The notes beneath the pieces are model-generated. The model ran no database searches, was not told the origin of the DNA, and was given only the letters and a program-made list of their open reading frames with translations. From NCBI RefSeq assembly GCF_000430705.1, contig NZ_AUMN01000001.1:432040-496039 (forward strand): a stretch of DNA of 64,000 nucleotides, in the 5' to 3' direction. Positions 9,024 through 18,900 of the stretch are shown piece after piece. Position 1 is the stretch's first letter, and each line of letters opens with the position of its first letter. The translations under genes and the position numbers were made by a program. The DNA is from Arthrobacter castelli DSM 16402 (GTDB taxonomy: Bacteria; Actinomycetota; Actinomycetes; Actinomycetales; Micrococcaceae).

Positions 9024-9863
9024 TCAGGCCCGGCTGAGCGTCTTCAGTCCTTCAAGCACCCCGTCGGAGAAGGCCGGCCATGCGTCGACGGCCCATTGGG
9101 CGAAATCCCGGTCCGTCAACACCACACACGCCGCCCCGGCCTCGGGGTCGACCCAGAGGAATGTCCCGGATTGTCCGAAGTGGCCGAAGGTGCGGGCGGA
9201 GTTAGCGCTGCCGGTCCAGTGCGGGCTCTTGCCGTCGCGGATCTCGAACCCCAGCCCCCAGTCATTGGGGGATTGGCGCCCGAACCCCGGCAACACGCCG
9301 TCGAGCCCGCCGAAGACCACGGCGGTGGCCTCGGCCACGGTGTCTGAATGCAGCAGGGTGGGCCGCTGCAATTCAGCAGCGAAGCGGGCCATATCCGCGG
9401 CTGTCGACTCGGCCCCGGCGGCCGGAGATCCCTTCAGAACCGTCGCTTCCATGCCAAGCGGGGCCAGCACACCCTCCTGCAGGTACGCGGCGAACTCCAT
9501 CCCGGTGGCTTCGGCGATGGTTTCGCCGAGAACCTCGAATCCGGCGTTTGAATAGACGCGACGTTTGCCCGGCCGCTGGCGCTGCACGTGCTGGTCGAAT
9601 TCCAGGCCGGAGGTGTGCGCGAGCAGATGGCGGACCGTGGAGCCCTCGGGTCCCGCCGGGTCACCCAGGTCGACTGCGCCTTCCTCGATCGCCATCAGCG
9701 CCGCATAGGCGGACAGCAATTTGGTGACCGATGCCAGGGGGTAGGAGCGTTGCGTCTCGCCGTGGCTGGCCAGGATGCGCCCGTCGTCGGCGACGACGGC
9801 GGTGGAAGCGTGGTCAACGGGCCATGCGTCGATTACGGCGACGCTGTCTTTGAGGCTGGGCAT
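9024..9863 (-). CDS. Beta-lactamase-family serine hydrolase
   Basis: The 279-residue protein has the class C / penicillin-binding fold signatures: the nucleophile motif SVTK near residue 45, the Tyr motif YSN, and HFGQSG in place of the KTG triad. Such enzymes act as esterases, D-aminopeptidases or peptidases, and true beta-lactamase activity is not implied. No signal peptide is visible, so it is probably cytoplasmic. The ATG at 9863 is preferred over an extension to 9935 that adds a Pro-rich tail. It converges with mutM across a 24-bp gap. Confidence 0.85.
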   Translation of the reverse strand: MPSLKDSVAVIDAWPVDHASTAVVADDGRILASHGETQRSYPLASVTKLLSAYAALMAIEEGAVDLGDPAGPEGSTVRHLLAHTSGLEFDQHVQRQRPGKRRVYSNAGFEVLGETIAEATGMEFAAYLQEGVLAPLGMEATVLKGSPAAGAESTAADMARFAAELQRPTLLHSDTVAEATAVVFGGLDGVLPGFGRQSPNDWGLGFEIRDGKSPHWTGSANSARTFGHFGQSGTFLWVDPEAGAACVVLTDRDFAQWAVDAWPAFSDGVLEGLKTLSRA

Positions 9864-10035
9864 GACTCCAATGCTAGGCGAGATCGGTGCCTGCGCCGGA
9901 ATTTGCGGATAATAAGGTGGCTGATTACTCTTCACAGACCATGAGCGTCGGGAGTAGCGTCGAAGGTGCCCCGGGAGTCCGGAGGCAGCGCGACAAGCAT
10001 GGCCATCGCAGGATCGTCAGCAGGAGGGGAGCAGC

Positions 10036-10380
10036 ATGGACGATATGAGCCAGGTTCGTGAAGGAATGATGGTCGTGGACCGCTCCGGCCAGGAGGTCGG
10101 AACCATTGAGGATCTCAAGGAAGGCGATCCGGAGGCCGTCACGTCCGAAGGCCAGGCCCCCGACGGCGGGAACAGCCTGGTGGGTGACGTTGCGGAGGCC
10201 CTGGGCACGGGTGCCGATGTGCCTCAGCAATTTGCTGAACGTATGCTGCGGATCGGCTACATTAAGATCGACAGCAAGGGCCTGTTCAGATCCGACTGCT
10301 ACGCCGCGGCGGACCGCCTCGACAGGGTGGAAGGCGGCGTCGTCCACCTCAACATCGACAGCTCCGAGCTCATCAGCTGA
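10036..10380 (+). CDS. Small PRC-barrel-like (DUF2171-type) protein
   Basis: The 114-residue protein opens with VREGMMVVDRSGQEVGTIEDL, the beta-rich pattern of PRC-barrel/DUF2171 proteins, and ends with a second barrel-like strand set (RIGYIKIDSKGLFRSDCYAA). A strong ribosome binding site (ggagggga) precedes the ATG. The family's role is poorly known and includes RNA metabolism and envelope-associated proteins. It stands alone between the divergent serine hydrolase and the convergent ole genes. Confidence 0.7.
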   Translation: MDDMSQVREGMMVVDRSGQEVGTIEDLKEGDPEAVTSEGQAPDGGNSLVGDVAEALGTGADVPQQFAERMLRIGYIKIDSKGLFRSDCYAAADRLDRVEGGVVHLNIDSSELIS

Positions 10381-10420
10381 GCGTCTGGGCCAGCCGGACG
10401 CTGGGTCAGCTCCACGCTGG

Positions 10421-11464
10421 TCAGCCGGACGCCCTGCCCCCGTAGTGCGCCGCGAGCCGCGACAACCCCTCGTCGATACTCACCTCAGGTGTCCAGTCCA
10501 GCACCTGGCGCGTCTGCCGTTGGTCGAACCAGTGTGCGGTGGAGAGTTGCTCGGCCAGGAAACGGGTCATCGGTGGTTCATCCTCGCCCGGTGCAACAGT
10601 CCAGACACGCTCGATGACGGACCCGGCTGCGCGTGCCAGCCACCCAGGAATGTGCCGGGTCGGCGTTGGAGCCCCGCCGGCCGCGCAGATGCCCGCGATC
10701 AGCTCGCCCACCGGTCGCGGCTCGCCATTGGTGACCACCAGGGCACGGCCATGCGCATGGTCCATCCGGTTCAGCGCGGCGGTAATGGCGGAGGCCGCAT
10801 TGTCCACGTATGTGGTGTCGATCAGCGCGGCGCCACTGTCCAGCAGCGGCAGCCTGCCGGACTTGGCCCGTGCGACCACTCGTTCGACCAACTGGGTGTC
10901 GCCGGGGCCCCAGACGATGTGCGGACGGACCGCCGCGACCCGGAATCCGGGGGAGTCCATGCCCAGCGCGAGAAGTTCCGCGGCCGCCTTGGTGCGGGCG
11001 TAATTGCCCCGGGCGTGCTCCGGACTGGCCGGCCCGGCACCGTCACCCACTATTGACCAACCGTGGTGGGCAACCGAGGGAGAGGAAACGAAGACGACGT
11101 CGGACACGCCCGCTTGCCGCGCCGCAGTGAGCAGCCGGCGGGTGCCCTCGATATTGACGTCGTCGAATTCTTCGGCTTCGCCGGCAAAAGACACCTTGGC
11201 TGCCAGGTGGATCACGGCGTCGATCCCGTCCACGGCGCGCTCAACGGCGCCGGGATCGCCGAGGGAGCCACGCCGGTCCTGGGCGCCTTCGATGGATGAG
11301 GCGCCGCGCTGGAAGGTGTAGACGCGGTCGCGGCGTCCAAGCTTCGCGCTGCGGGCGATCAGCGCTTCGGCGACTGCGCGTCCCAGCATGCCTGACGCTC
11401 CGGTCACCAGGATGTTCATGCCGTCCCGGGTCAGGTTCGTGGCGTCGGGGTCGGCGCCGGTCAT
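10421..11464 (-). CDS. oleD: OleD-type NAD(P)H-dependent 2-alkyl-3-oxoalkanoate reductase
   Basis: OleD reduces the beta-keto acid made by OleA to a beta-hydroxy acid in head-to-head olefin synthesis. The protein is a short-chain dehydrogenase/epimerase. The Rossmann motif VTGASGMLGRAVAEAL lies near residues 19-34, SSPSVAHHG is in the Ser region, and YARTK is the catalytic Tyr-Lys pair. The ATG at 11464 overlaps the oleBC stop codon (ATGA), so translation is probably coupled. A second ATG gives MNILVTGASG, which could be the true N terminus. It is the last gene of the oleA-oleBC-oleD unit. Confidence 0.88.
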   Translation of the reverse strand: MTGADPDATNLTRDGMNILVTGASGMLGRAVAEALIARSAKLGRRDRVYTFQRGASSIEGAQDRRGSLGDPGAVERAVDGIDAVIHLAAKVSFAGEAEEFDDVNIEGTRRLLTAARQAGVSDVVFVSSPSVAHHGWSIVGDGAGPASPEHARGNYARTKAAAELLALGMDSPGFRVAAVRPHIVWGPGDTQLVERVVARAKSGRLPLLDSGAALIDTTYVDNAASAITAALNRMDHAHGRALVVTNGEPRPVGELIAGICAAGGAPTPTRHIPGWLARAAGSVIERVWTVAPGEDEPPMTRFLAEQLSTAHWFDQRQTRQVLDWTPEVSIDEGLSRLAAHYGGRASG

Positions 11465-14412
11465 GGGGCGGTCATCTTCCCGCCGGCCAGCACCTCGGCC
11501 GCCCAGCCGGCGAGCCCGGCCCGGTCGATCTTGGCGTTGTGGCGGATGTCTGTGGGCAGTTCGGCGACGACAAGGACGGCGGATATACCCGCGTCCGGAT
11601 TCGCTGCTGCCGCCGCGGCACGGACAGCCGCGGTCAGCGCAGGAGCCGCCAAAGACGGACGGTCGGCAGGCGGCAGGGTCTCGACGACGGCGACCGGCAC
11701 TTGCGCTCCATCGGGGCCGACGCCGACGACGGCAGCCCGGCCGACGTCGTCGACCGCTTCAACCGCCTGCTCCAAGGCGACCGGGGTGAGCACTCCAGAG
11801 GCAGTGGGGATGATGTGGCCCAGCCGGCCTTCGACCCACAACCGGCCCTGGTCGTCCAGGTGGCCGACGTCGCCGGTGCGGTGCCAGCAGCGGGTGCGCG
11901 AACTGCGGCGTTCGGTCGCCCACAGGCGATCGTAGTGGTTTTTCACATGCGGGGCGCTGACGAGGATTTCACCTGTCACCGCAGGGTCCCGCGTCAATGC
12001 TCCGGTTGCGGCGGCATCCTCGTCCAGGCCGCTGATGGCAATCTGCGCGCCGGAGACCGGTCGGCCGACACAGACACCGTTGCCGGCTCCGGTGCCGGGT
12101 CCAGGTTCCCGGGTGTCGGTTTCGGCGTTGGTCGGCAAGCCACCCTCCGCGCCGGCGTGCGAGCCCGCGCCTGAGCCCGCCCCGGCCTGCGAGCCCGCGC
12201 CTGAGCCCGCCCCGGCCTGCGAGCCCGCGCCTGAGCCCGCCCCGGCCTGCGAGCCCGCGCCTGAGCCCGCGCCGGCCTCCGAGCCCGCGCCTGAGCCCGC
12301 CCCGGCCTGCGAATCGGCGTCCAGGCGCGCGTGCCGGATGCCTTCGAGGTCGATATCCGTGATCGGCAGGGCCTCCGTCATTCCATAGGGAGTGTGCAGC
12401 GAGGCCTGCGGCAAGAGTCCGGTCAGCTCATCGAGTAGCGGCTCCGGGATGGGAGCTCCCGCAGAAAGCAGCACCTGGACCTGCTCGAGGGCGCCGCGGT
12501 TCGCAAGTGCTGCGGCTGTGTCCAGCACGTTGCGCAGCGCCGACGGCGAGGCGAAGACGGCTGTGGCGTTCACCGCAGCGGCTGCCTCGGCCAGGGCAGT
12601 TGCCGTTAGGGTTTTCGGCGCTGTGACGTCCATGTCCGGGGTGACGGTGGTGGCACCGAGGGCCGGTCCGAGCAGCGCGAATGGCGCGAACCCCGCGACC
12701 AGTGAGGTGCCCGCCCTGAGCCCGTAGGTGTTGGCGACGGCGTCGCGCATGGCGGACAGTTGGCGGTGGGTGTAGACGACGCCTTTGGCCGGTCCCGTCG
12801 AGCCTGAGGTGAACAGGATTGCGGCCTGGTCGTCGGGCCCCGGCTCCTCCGGGTGCTGCCCTCCGGACCGTCGTTCGGCAGCGCCGCGGGCAGCGATTTC
12901 GGCCAGGCTGTGGGTGACACCGAGCAACCGGCGCCGGGCAGGGGCCAGGGACGCGGCGCTGATGCGTTCGCCGGGCCATCCGAAGAGCCGGGCCGCCGTC
13001 AGGCCGCGTTCGATGCCGATCACGAATTTCGGTCCGGCGCCCTTGACCGCGCGGCTCAGGCCTTTGGTGCCCAGCCCGGCGTCGGCGACGACGATGATGG
13101 CGCCAATGCGGACGCAGGCGTAAATCAAGGCGGTCAGGTCGGACCCGGGCGGCACCAGCAGGCTGACGCGGTCTCCGGGTTTGACTCCCGAGGCTGCCAG
13201 ACCCGAGGACAGGTTGCGAACACGCTCGGCGAGTTGGGTCCAGCTCAGCGACGAGGCGGTGCCGGATCCTCCGACCATGTCGACGACGGAAGTGGCGGTG
13301 TCTCCCGCTCGGCGGTCGAGCTCGGCCCACAGCGGGCGGAATTCTTTGGTCGCATCGGTGGCAGTGCCCGACGCGGACCGTTTTGCTCCGCTTTGGGACA
13401 TTTTGCCGTGCGCGCCGCCGGTCGTTTGTCCCAAACCGGAGCGGATCCCGCCGTCACGGGTTCCGCTGTCGTCGCCGCCGTCGTCGTAGGTTGCCGCCAG
13501 CCAATCCAGAATGGTGCCGGCGGTATCCCGGTCTTCCATCACCAAGTGCCCGGCGCCTTCGAAACGGTGCACATCGGCCTGCGGAAGGCGGTCCATCAGA
13601 TCGCGCAGGTAGCGGTCCGAGAAAACCGGATCGCGCGGGCCCCACAGCAGCAGCGCCGGCACGTCGAGGGTGCGAACTGCCTCGGCGACAGCCTCCAGGG
13701 TGGGATAACTCGGGTGCGATGGGGAGCCAGGAATGTCGGCGACGAAATTCGCCACCCCCTCCCGGCGGGAAGCGCGGCGGTACGGGGCCATGTACGCCGA
13801 CCGTACATCCGCGGGCAGCGGGGGGTGGGCGAGCGCGTGGGTGACCCGCAGGAAGGCGCTGCTGGACTTGGTGCCCCATCCGTGTACGGCCGGGTTGAGC
13901 GCGACCTGCAGCGGCGCGGGAATGGCGGCTCCCTGCGGCTGATGGATCGCGGTATTGGTCAGCACGACGCCGGCCAGCTGGCTGCGGTGGCGGGTCGCCC
14001 AGCCGAGGGAAATGACGCCGCCCCAGTCATGGCCGACGGTGATCACCTGCCCGCTCAATTCCAGCGCGCCTGTCAGGTCGTGCAGGTCGGTGATGCGGTC
14101 TTCGAGGCGGCGGAAGGTGCCGGTGCGGTCGGAGAACCCCATGTCGAGCTGGTCGACTGCCACCACGCGCCACGGCTCGGGGCTGTCCGTTGCGGCGCGC
14201 AGGAGTCCACGCCAGAGGTACGACCAGGTGGGGTTGCCGTGCACGCACAGCAGGGTGCCGACAGGGGAGAGTCCGCGGGCTGCAAGTTCCGGGCCGTTGT
14301 CCAGGACGTGCCAGTCGTTGACTGTTCCGGACGGGTCCACTGACGCGGTGGAGGGCACACTGATTCTGCGGGACCAGTCCAGTTCAACACCGGGCCATAC
14401 TGCACTTACCAA
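11461..14412 (-). CDS. oleBC: OleBC fusion: beta-lactone decarboxylase plus beta-lactone synthetase
   Basis: The N-terminal alpha/beta hydrolase (about 1-310) has the oxyanion motif VHGNPTWSYLW, the nucleophile elbow GHDWGG and the late His GAGHLVMED. This is OleB, which decarboxylates the beta-lactone to the alkene. The C-terminal AMP-ligase domain has the P-loop FTSGSTGPAKGVVYTH, YGMTE and RTGDVGHLD. This is OleC, which closes the beta-hydroxy acid to the beta-lactone. The only local start codon is a TTG at 14412, overlapping the oleA stop by 7 nt. Two oddities: the interdomain linker contains an interspersed palindromic repeat (13385-13442), and five 30-bp repeats (12158-12307) are inserted after YGMTE. 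Natural OleBC fusions are known in actinobacteria. Confidence 0.92.
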   Translation of the reverse strand: MVSAVWPGVELDWSRRISVPSTASVDPSGTVNDWHVLDNGPELAARGLSPVGTLLCVHGNPTWSYLWRGLLRAATDSPEPWRVVAVDQLDMGFSDRTGTFRRLEDRITDLHDLTGALELSGQVITVGHDWGGVISLGWATRHRSQLAGVVLTNTAIHQPQGAAIPAPLQVALNPAVHGWGTKSSSAFLRVTHALAHPPLPADVRSAYMAPYRRASRREGVANFVADIPGSPSHPSYPTLEAVAEAVRTLDVPALLLWGPRDPVFSDRYLRDLMDRLPQADVHRFEGAGHLVMEDRDTAGTILDWLAATYDDGGDDSGTRDGGIRSGLGQTTGGAHGKMSQSGAKRSASGTATDATKEFRPLWAELDRRAGDTATSVVDMVGGSGTASSLSWTQLAERVRNLSSGLAASGVKPGDRVSLLVPPGSDLTALIYACVRIGAIIVVADAGLGTKGLSRAVKGAGPKFVIGIERGLTAARLFGWPGERISAASLAPARRRLLGVTHSLAEIAARGAAERRSGGQHPEEPGPDDQAAILFTSGSTGPAKGVVYTHRQLSAMRDAVANTYGLRAGTSLVAGFAPFALLGPALGATTVTPDMDVTAPKTLTATALAEAAAAVNATAVFASPSALRNVLDTAAALANRGALEQVQVLLSAGAPIPEPLLDELTGLLPQASLHTPYGMTEALPITDIDLEGIRHARLDADSQAGAGSGAGSEAGAGSGAGSQAGAGSGAGSQAGAGSGAGSQAGAGSGAGSHAGAEGGLPTNAETDTREPGPGTGAGNGVCVGRPVSGAQIAISGLDEDAAATGALTRDPAVTGEILVSAPHVKNHYDRLWATERRSSRTRCWHRTGDVGHLDDQGRLWVEGRLGHIIPTASGVLTPVALEQAVEAVDDVGRAAVVGVGPDGAQVPVAVVETLPPADRPSLAAPALTAAVRAAAAAANPDAGISAVLVVAELPTDIRHNAKIDRAGLAGWAAEVLAGGKMTAP
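12158..12307. repeat. Five tandem 30-bp repeats within the OleC domain
   Basis: Five in-frame copies start at 12158, 12188, 12218, 12248 and 12278, with one or two mismatches among them and a partial copy after. Each encodes the ten residues SQAGAGSGAG on the minus strand. They sit in a surface-loop position between the YGMTE motif and the RTGD motif. Confidence 0.95.
13385..13442. repeat. Interspersed palindromic repeat, copy A (inside oleBC)
   Basis: The 16-nt ends GCTCCGCTTTGGGACA and TGTCCCAAACCGGAGC are inverted repeats with one mismatch, around a GC-rich centre (tgccgtgcgcgccgccggtc). A second copy lies at 19901-19959 on the same strand with most bases identical. Here the repeat is translated on the minus strand as part of the linker GLGQTTGGAHGKMSQSGAK between the OleB and OleC domains. 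Confidence 0.8.
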
Positions 14413-15431
14413 ACGAGTTCCATCATGGTCGTGTTCAGCCCGGAACCGACACCCATGCACAGCACCCGGTCCCCGCTGTTCAGGTTCTGCGATTCCATCG
14501 CCAGCGTCATCGGCAGCGACGCCGGACCCACGTTGCCCCACAACGGGAAGGTCATCGGGACCTTGGCCGGATCCAGATTGATCGCATCCACAATCGCATT
14601 GGTGTGCGCGGTGGAGACCTGATGGGTGACGTAGCGGTCCATGTTGGCCCAGTCCCAGTTGTCGTCCTGTGCCTCATGCCAGGCGGATTCGACGAGCTCA
14701 AGGCCGCCGTCCATCAGGCCCTTGGCGTCGGTATACATGCCGTCGACACCGCCGACGCAGAGCTCATGATGCTCGGTCGCGGCGCGGGATACGCCGCCGA
14801 CCACGCGGTGGGAACCGGTATGCGCGTCAGCTGGACCGACCACTGCCGCGGCGGCACCGGAACCGAGGGTCAGCGTGGCGAACTCACGCATGAAGTCCTC
14901 GCGCGTGGTGTCCGGGTGGTTCAGCCGGCGCAGCGTGGCTTCCTGGGTGCTCTGGGAGTCTTCGCCATTGACGATGACCGCATACTTAATCTGGCCGCCG
15001 TCAATCATATTCGCCGCCAGATTGATTCCGTTCAGGAATCCCAGGCACGCATTAGTGATATCGAAATTAAGCGCCGACGACGGCAATCCCAGCCCGTGAT
15101 GGATCTTCACGGCCACGGATGGTTCAAGGTTCTCCCGGCTGACGGATGTATTGATCAGCATTCCGATTTGGCCGGGCTCAATCCCGGCGGCGGCCAGCGC
15201 CTTGGCGCCGGCTTCCATGGCGGCGTCGACAAATGTGGTGCCCTGATCCCACCATCGGCGCTCCTTGATACCGGCGACGCGTTCCAGCAGTCTGGTGGAC
15301 AAGCCCAGCCGTTTCAGTGCTGATCCGAGGTCCCGGTCGAAATCCGACGAAGGGACTATGACGGGCGCCTCGACGCTTGTCACCGCCAGCAGGGCGGTGT
15401 TGGTATGCCGAAACGTTGCGTTGCCGATCAA
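14406..15431 (-). CDS. oleA: OleA, head-to-head acyl condensing enzyme
   Basis: OleA is a thiolase-fold enzyme that joins two fatty acyl-CoA chains by a non-decarboxylative Claisen condensation. In the 341-residue protein the nucleophile Cys129 lies in ITNACLGFLNG. Glu103 is 26 residues before it, the spacing reported for the second catalytic glutamate of OleA. The His motif is HQVSTAH and the Asn motif is WGNVGPASLP. A start at the TTG at 15431 follows an aagg site. The absence of a fab context and the presence of oleBC and oleD next door separate it from FabH. Confidence 0.93.
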   Translation of the reverse strand: MIGNATFRHTNTALLAVTSVEAPVIVPSSDFDRDLGSALKRLGLSTRLLERVAGIKERRWWDQGTTFVDAAMEAGAKALAAAGIEPGQIGMLINTSVSRENLEPSVAVKIHHGLGLPSSALNFDITNACLGFLNGINLAANMIDGGQIKYAVIVNGEDSQSTQEATLRRLNHPDTTREDFMREFATLTLGSGAAAAVVGPADAHTGSHRVVGGVSRAATEHHELCVGGVDGMYTDAKGLMDGGLELVESAWHEAQDDNWDWANMDRYVTHQVSTAHTNAIVDAINLDPAKVPMTFPLWGNVGPASLPMTLAMESQNLNSGDRVLCMGVGSGLNTTMMELVW

Positions 15432-15631
15432 ATCGTTGCCTTAAGTGTGTTACTGACTGGGAAGCCTGTCGTTGCTGGGCGCAATAGACAGGCCAATTAG
15501 TTAACTATGCACCCATCAGCTGAGTTCCGCATATGCCGCCGAAGGAACATACCTCACATTTCCTGCTGGCATGCACACGTTAGCAGCGGTGGCAACTATG
15601 CTGAAACCGGATCATAGAAAGGATGCTTGCT

Positions 15632-15721
15632 ATGTCCACGGCGCTGCTCATTGTCGATATGGAGAATGCATTCTTTGAGGCGGACCCGCTGCAGGAGCTG
15701 TTGCCGGAGCTGACGGCGTAA
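15632..15721 (+). pseudogene. Isochorismatase-family N-terminal remnant
   Basis: An ATG with a good site (gaaaggatg) opens only 29 codons: STALLIVDMENAFFEADPL then a stop. LIVDMQNxFFE is the N-terminal signature of isochorismatase-like cysteine hydrolases, including the catalytic Asp. The remaining 150 or so residues are missing. A short hairpin (15735-15750) follows. No continuation was found in other frames up to smc. Confidence 0.7.
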
Positions 15722-15988
15722 CGAACGTTCAGGTCCCCGCGATGGCGGGGTTCCGCTGGACGGCGTCGACGCCGGCGCGGCAGGCTGCCCTGCCGGCGCG
15801 GCCGGGCAGCATCGGGGCGGTGCGTGGATGTTCGGGCGGGGAGTAAACCGGGGTGAATATGCGGTGTTTGTACCTGGAAGCCGCAGTTTTACTCCTGATG
15901 GGAACGCAAACCGCCCAAATGAAGGCCAAAGCAGGTCCGGCACAGTAAAATCGGTGCCAACCAGCCACCCCCGAAAGAGCCAGCACCC
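15722..15988. other. Leader region of smc
   Basis: No coding sequence is supported here. The stretch holds a GC-rich part with a small hairpin (15735-15750) and then a more AT-rich part near 15850-15960 that probably contains the smc promoter. Confidence 0.4.
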
Positions 15989-18900
15989 TTGCACCTGAAG
16001 AGTTTAACCGTCCGAGGCTTTAAGTCGTTCGCGTCCAAGACCACGTTCGACTTCGAACCCGGCGTCACCGCGGTCGTGGGGCCCAACGGCTCCGGCAAGT
16101 CCAACGTGGTTGACGCACTCGCGTGGGTGATGGGCGAGCAGGGGGCCAAAACGCTGCGCGGCGGCAAGATGGAAGACGTCATCTTCGCCGGCACCACCGG
16201 AAACTCCGGCCGCGCACCCCTGGGCAGGGCGCAGGTTTCGCTGACCATCGATAACGCCGACGGCGCGTTGCCCATCGAATACTCCGAAGTGACGATCTCC
16301 CGGACTCTGTTCCGCGCCGGCGGCTCCGAATACGCGATCAACGGCGCCAACTGCCGCCTGCTCGACATCCAGGAACTGCTCTCCGACTCCGGCCTGGGCC
16401 GGGAGATGCACGTGATCGTCGGCCAGGGCCAGCTGGACAAGGTCCTGCACGCCACCTCCGAAGACCGCCGCGGGTTCATCGAAGAAGCCGCCGGCATCCT
16501 GAAACACCGTCGCCGCAAGGAAAAAACGGTCCGCAAGCTGGAGGCGATGCAGGGCAACCTGGACCGGCTGAACGATCTGACCGGCGAGATCCGGCGCCAA
16601 CTCAAGCCGCTGGGCAAACAGGCCGAGGTGGCCAGGCGTGCCCAGACGGTGCAGTTCGAGGTGCGCGACGCCCGGGCCCGTCTGCTGGCGGACGACTTGG
16701 TCAGCCTCACCACCACCCTGGAAAAGAAAGTCGCCGACGAAACGGCGTTGAAGGAACGCCGCGCCGAGGTGGAGAAGGCGCTCGAGGCCGGGCGAAACCG
16801 GCAGACCGAACTGGAACGGCTCGCCTCGGAGGCAACGCCCAAGCTCCGCGCGGCCCGCGACGCCTGGTATCACCTCTCATCCACCCAGGAGCGGCTGCGG
16901 TCCCTGGGCAATCTGGCCGGGGAACGACGGCGGCTGCTGGGTTCGACAGAGGAAGCCCCGGACACCGGCAGGGACCCTGACCAACTGGAGCAGCAGGCCG
17001 CCGAGGTGCGCCAGGAGCAGGCCGGACTCGAAGAGACAATCGAGGAGTTGGGCGCGTCCCTGGAATCCGCCGTCGAGCTCCGCGCCGAAGCCGAAGAGGC
17101 TGCCGCAGCCGAAGAGAAGCGGTTGACTGACATCATGCGGGCCGCAGCCGACCGGCGGGAGGGGCTGGCCAAGCTCACCGGGCAAGTCGGTACCGCACGT
17201 TCGCGGGTGGAATCGGCTGAGGCTGAGCTGGGCCGATTGCGTCAGTCGATCACCGACGCCGACGAACGTCGCGCCAAGGCGCAATCGGAATTCAGCGCCC
17301 TCGAAACCCAGGTGGCCGGGGCGGAAGAAGGCGAAGAAGGGCTCGACGCCGAATACGAACAGGCCAATGAAGAGCTTGAGTCGGTGCTGGCCGAAATCGA
17401 GTCGCTCAAGTCCGAGGAACACGAAGCCGATCGGGACCGTGATTCACTGTCCGCCCGCCGCGAGGCGCTGGAAGTCGGGCTGCAGCGCAAGGACGGTTCC
17501 GAAGCTTTGCTCGATGCCGGGGTGGAGGGTGTGCTCAGGCCGGTGGCGGACCTGCTGACCATTGAAACCGGGTATGAGACGGCCATTGCCGCAGCGCTTG
17601 GACCGGCAGCCGAAGCAGTGGCAGTGTCGGACGCGGATGCGGCAATCCGGGCGTTGAACCAGGTGAAGGACGACGACGCCGGCCGGGTTGAGCTGCTCGT
17701 CGCCTCCGGTGATCGACCCGGTGATCGACCAAAGGAGCGCCAGCGACTGCGTGGAGATCCTGGTGGAGATCCGCGTGGAGATCCTGGTGGAGATCCGGAT
17801 GGAGATCCCGCCGGAGTTGCCGGACTCCCCGCCGGTGCGAAACCCGCCATCGGGCTCGTCACCGCTAAGCCGGAAATCTCCGGCGCCATCGGCACGCTGC
17901 TGGCCGGCGTCGTCGTCGTCGACGACATGGCAACCGCCAGCGAGGCCATCACCGCGAACCCTGCACTGACCGCCGTGACCACCGAAGGCGACCTCTTCAC
18001 CGCGATGTCTGCGCGCGGCGGGTCGTCCACCGCTCCGAGCCTGCTCGAAGTCCAGGCAGCCGTCGAAGAAACGGCGGCGCAGCTGAACGAAGCCACCGCG
18101 CGGGCAGAACGTGCCAGGTTTGGGCACGCCGCCGCCGAAGCCAAACGGCAGGAAGCCCAGAGCCGGTCCGACGCTGCCTTGGAGCGACTGCACGAGTCTG
18201 ACGCGCAATTCTCCGCCGTCGCCGAGCGGCTGGGACATCTTGGCTCGACGCTCCGCTCCGCTGTTGGCGAATCCGAGCGGCTGGCCAAACTGGTGGAGGC
18301 TGCCGAGGCAAATATCGTCGTCGAGCAGGAGGCGCTGACTGCCGCGACCGAGCGGCTCGCCGCGGCTGAAGATGCTCCATCCGACGAGGAACCATCGACC
18401 GAATACCGTGACGAGCTGGCGACGGCGGCCACGGCGGCGCGACAGTCGGAGACCGAAGCCCGGCTGGCATTGCGCTCGGCCGAGGAGCAACTCAGCGCGG
18501 TCGGCAACCGGGCGATGTCCCTGGAGCGGGCCGCCGAGACCGAGCGGCGCGCGAAAGCACAGGCCGCCGAGCGAGCGCGGATCCGCCGGGAGCAGGCACG
18601 TAAGGCTGAGGCCGTGGCCAAAGGTGTCGATACGGTGCTGTCGCACTTGTCCGTCTCCGTCCACGCCGCCGGCGTCGAACGGGACCGCGCGGAGGACGTC
18701 AGGGCGGCATGGGATTCCGAGCTGGCATCCATCCGGACGGCGAACGAGAAGTACGTGACCGAGTTGGCCGAGCTGACCGATTCCGTGCACCGGGACGAGC
18801 TGGTCCGTGCTGAGCAGCGGGCCCGAATCGAAGCTCTGGAGAACAAGGCGATAGAGGAACTTGGGCTGACGGCCGATCACTTGGTGGCCGAATACGGGCC

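Noticed and set aside
12853..14343. A 496-codon plus-strand frame opposite oleBC
   Set aside because: It is opposite conserved OleB and OleC motifs, has no recognisable domain, and follows from GC-rich codon structure.
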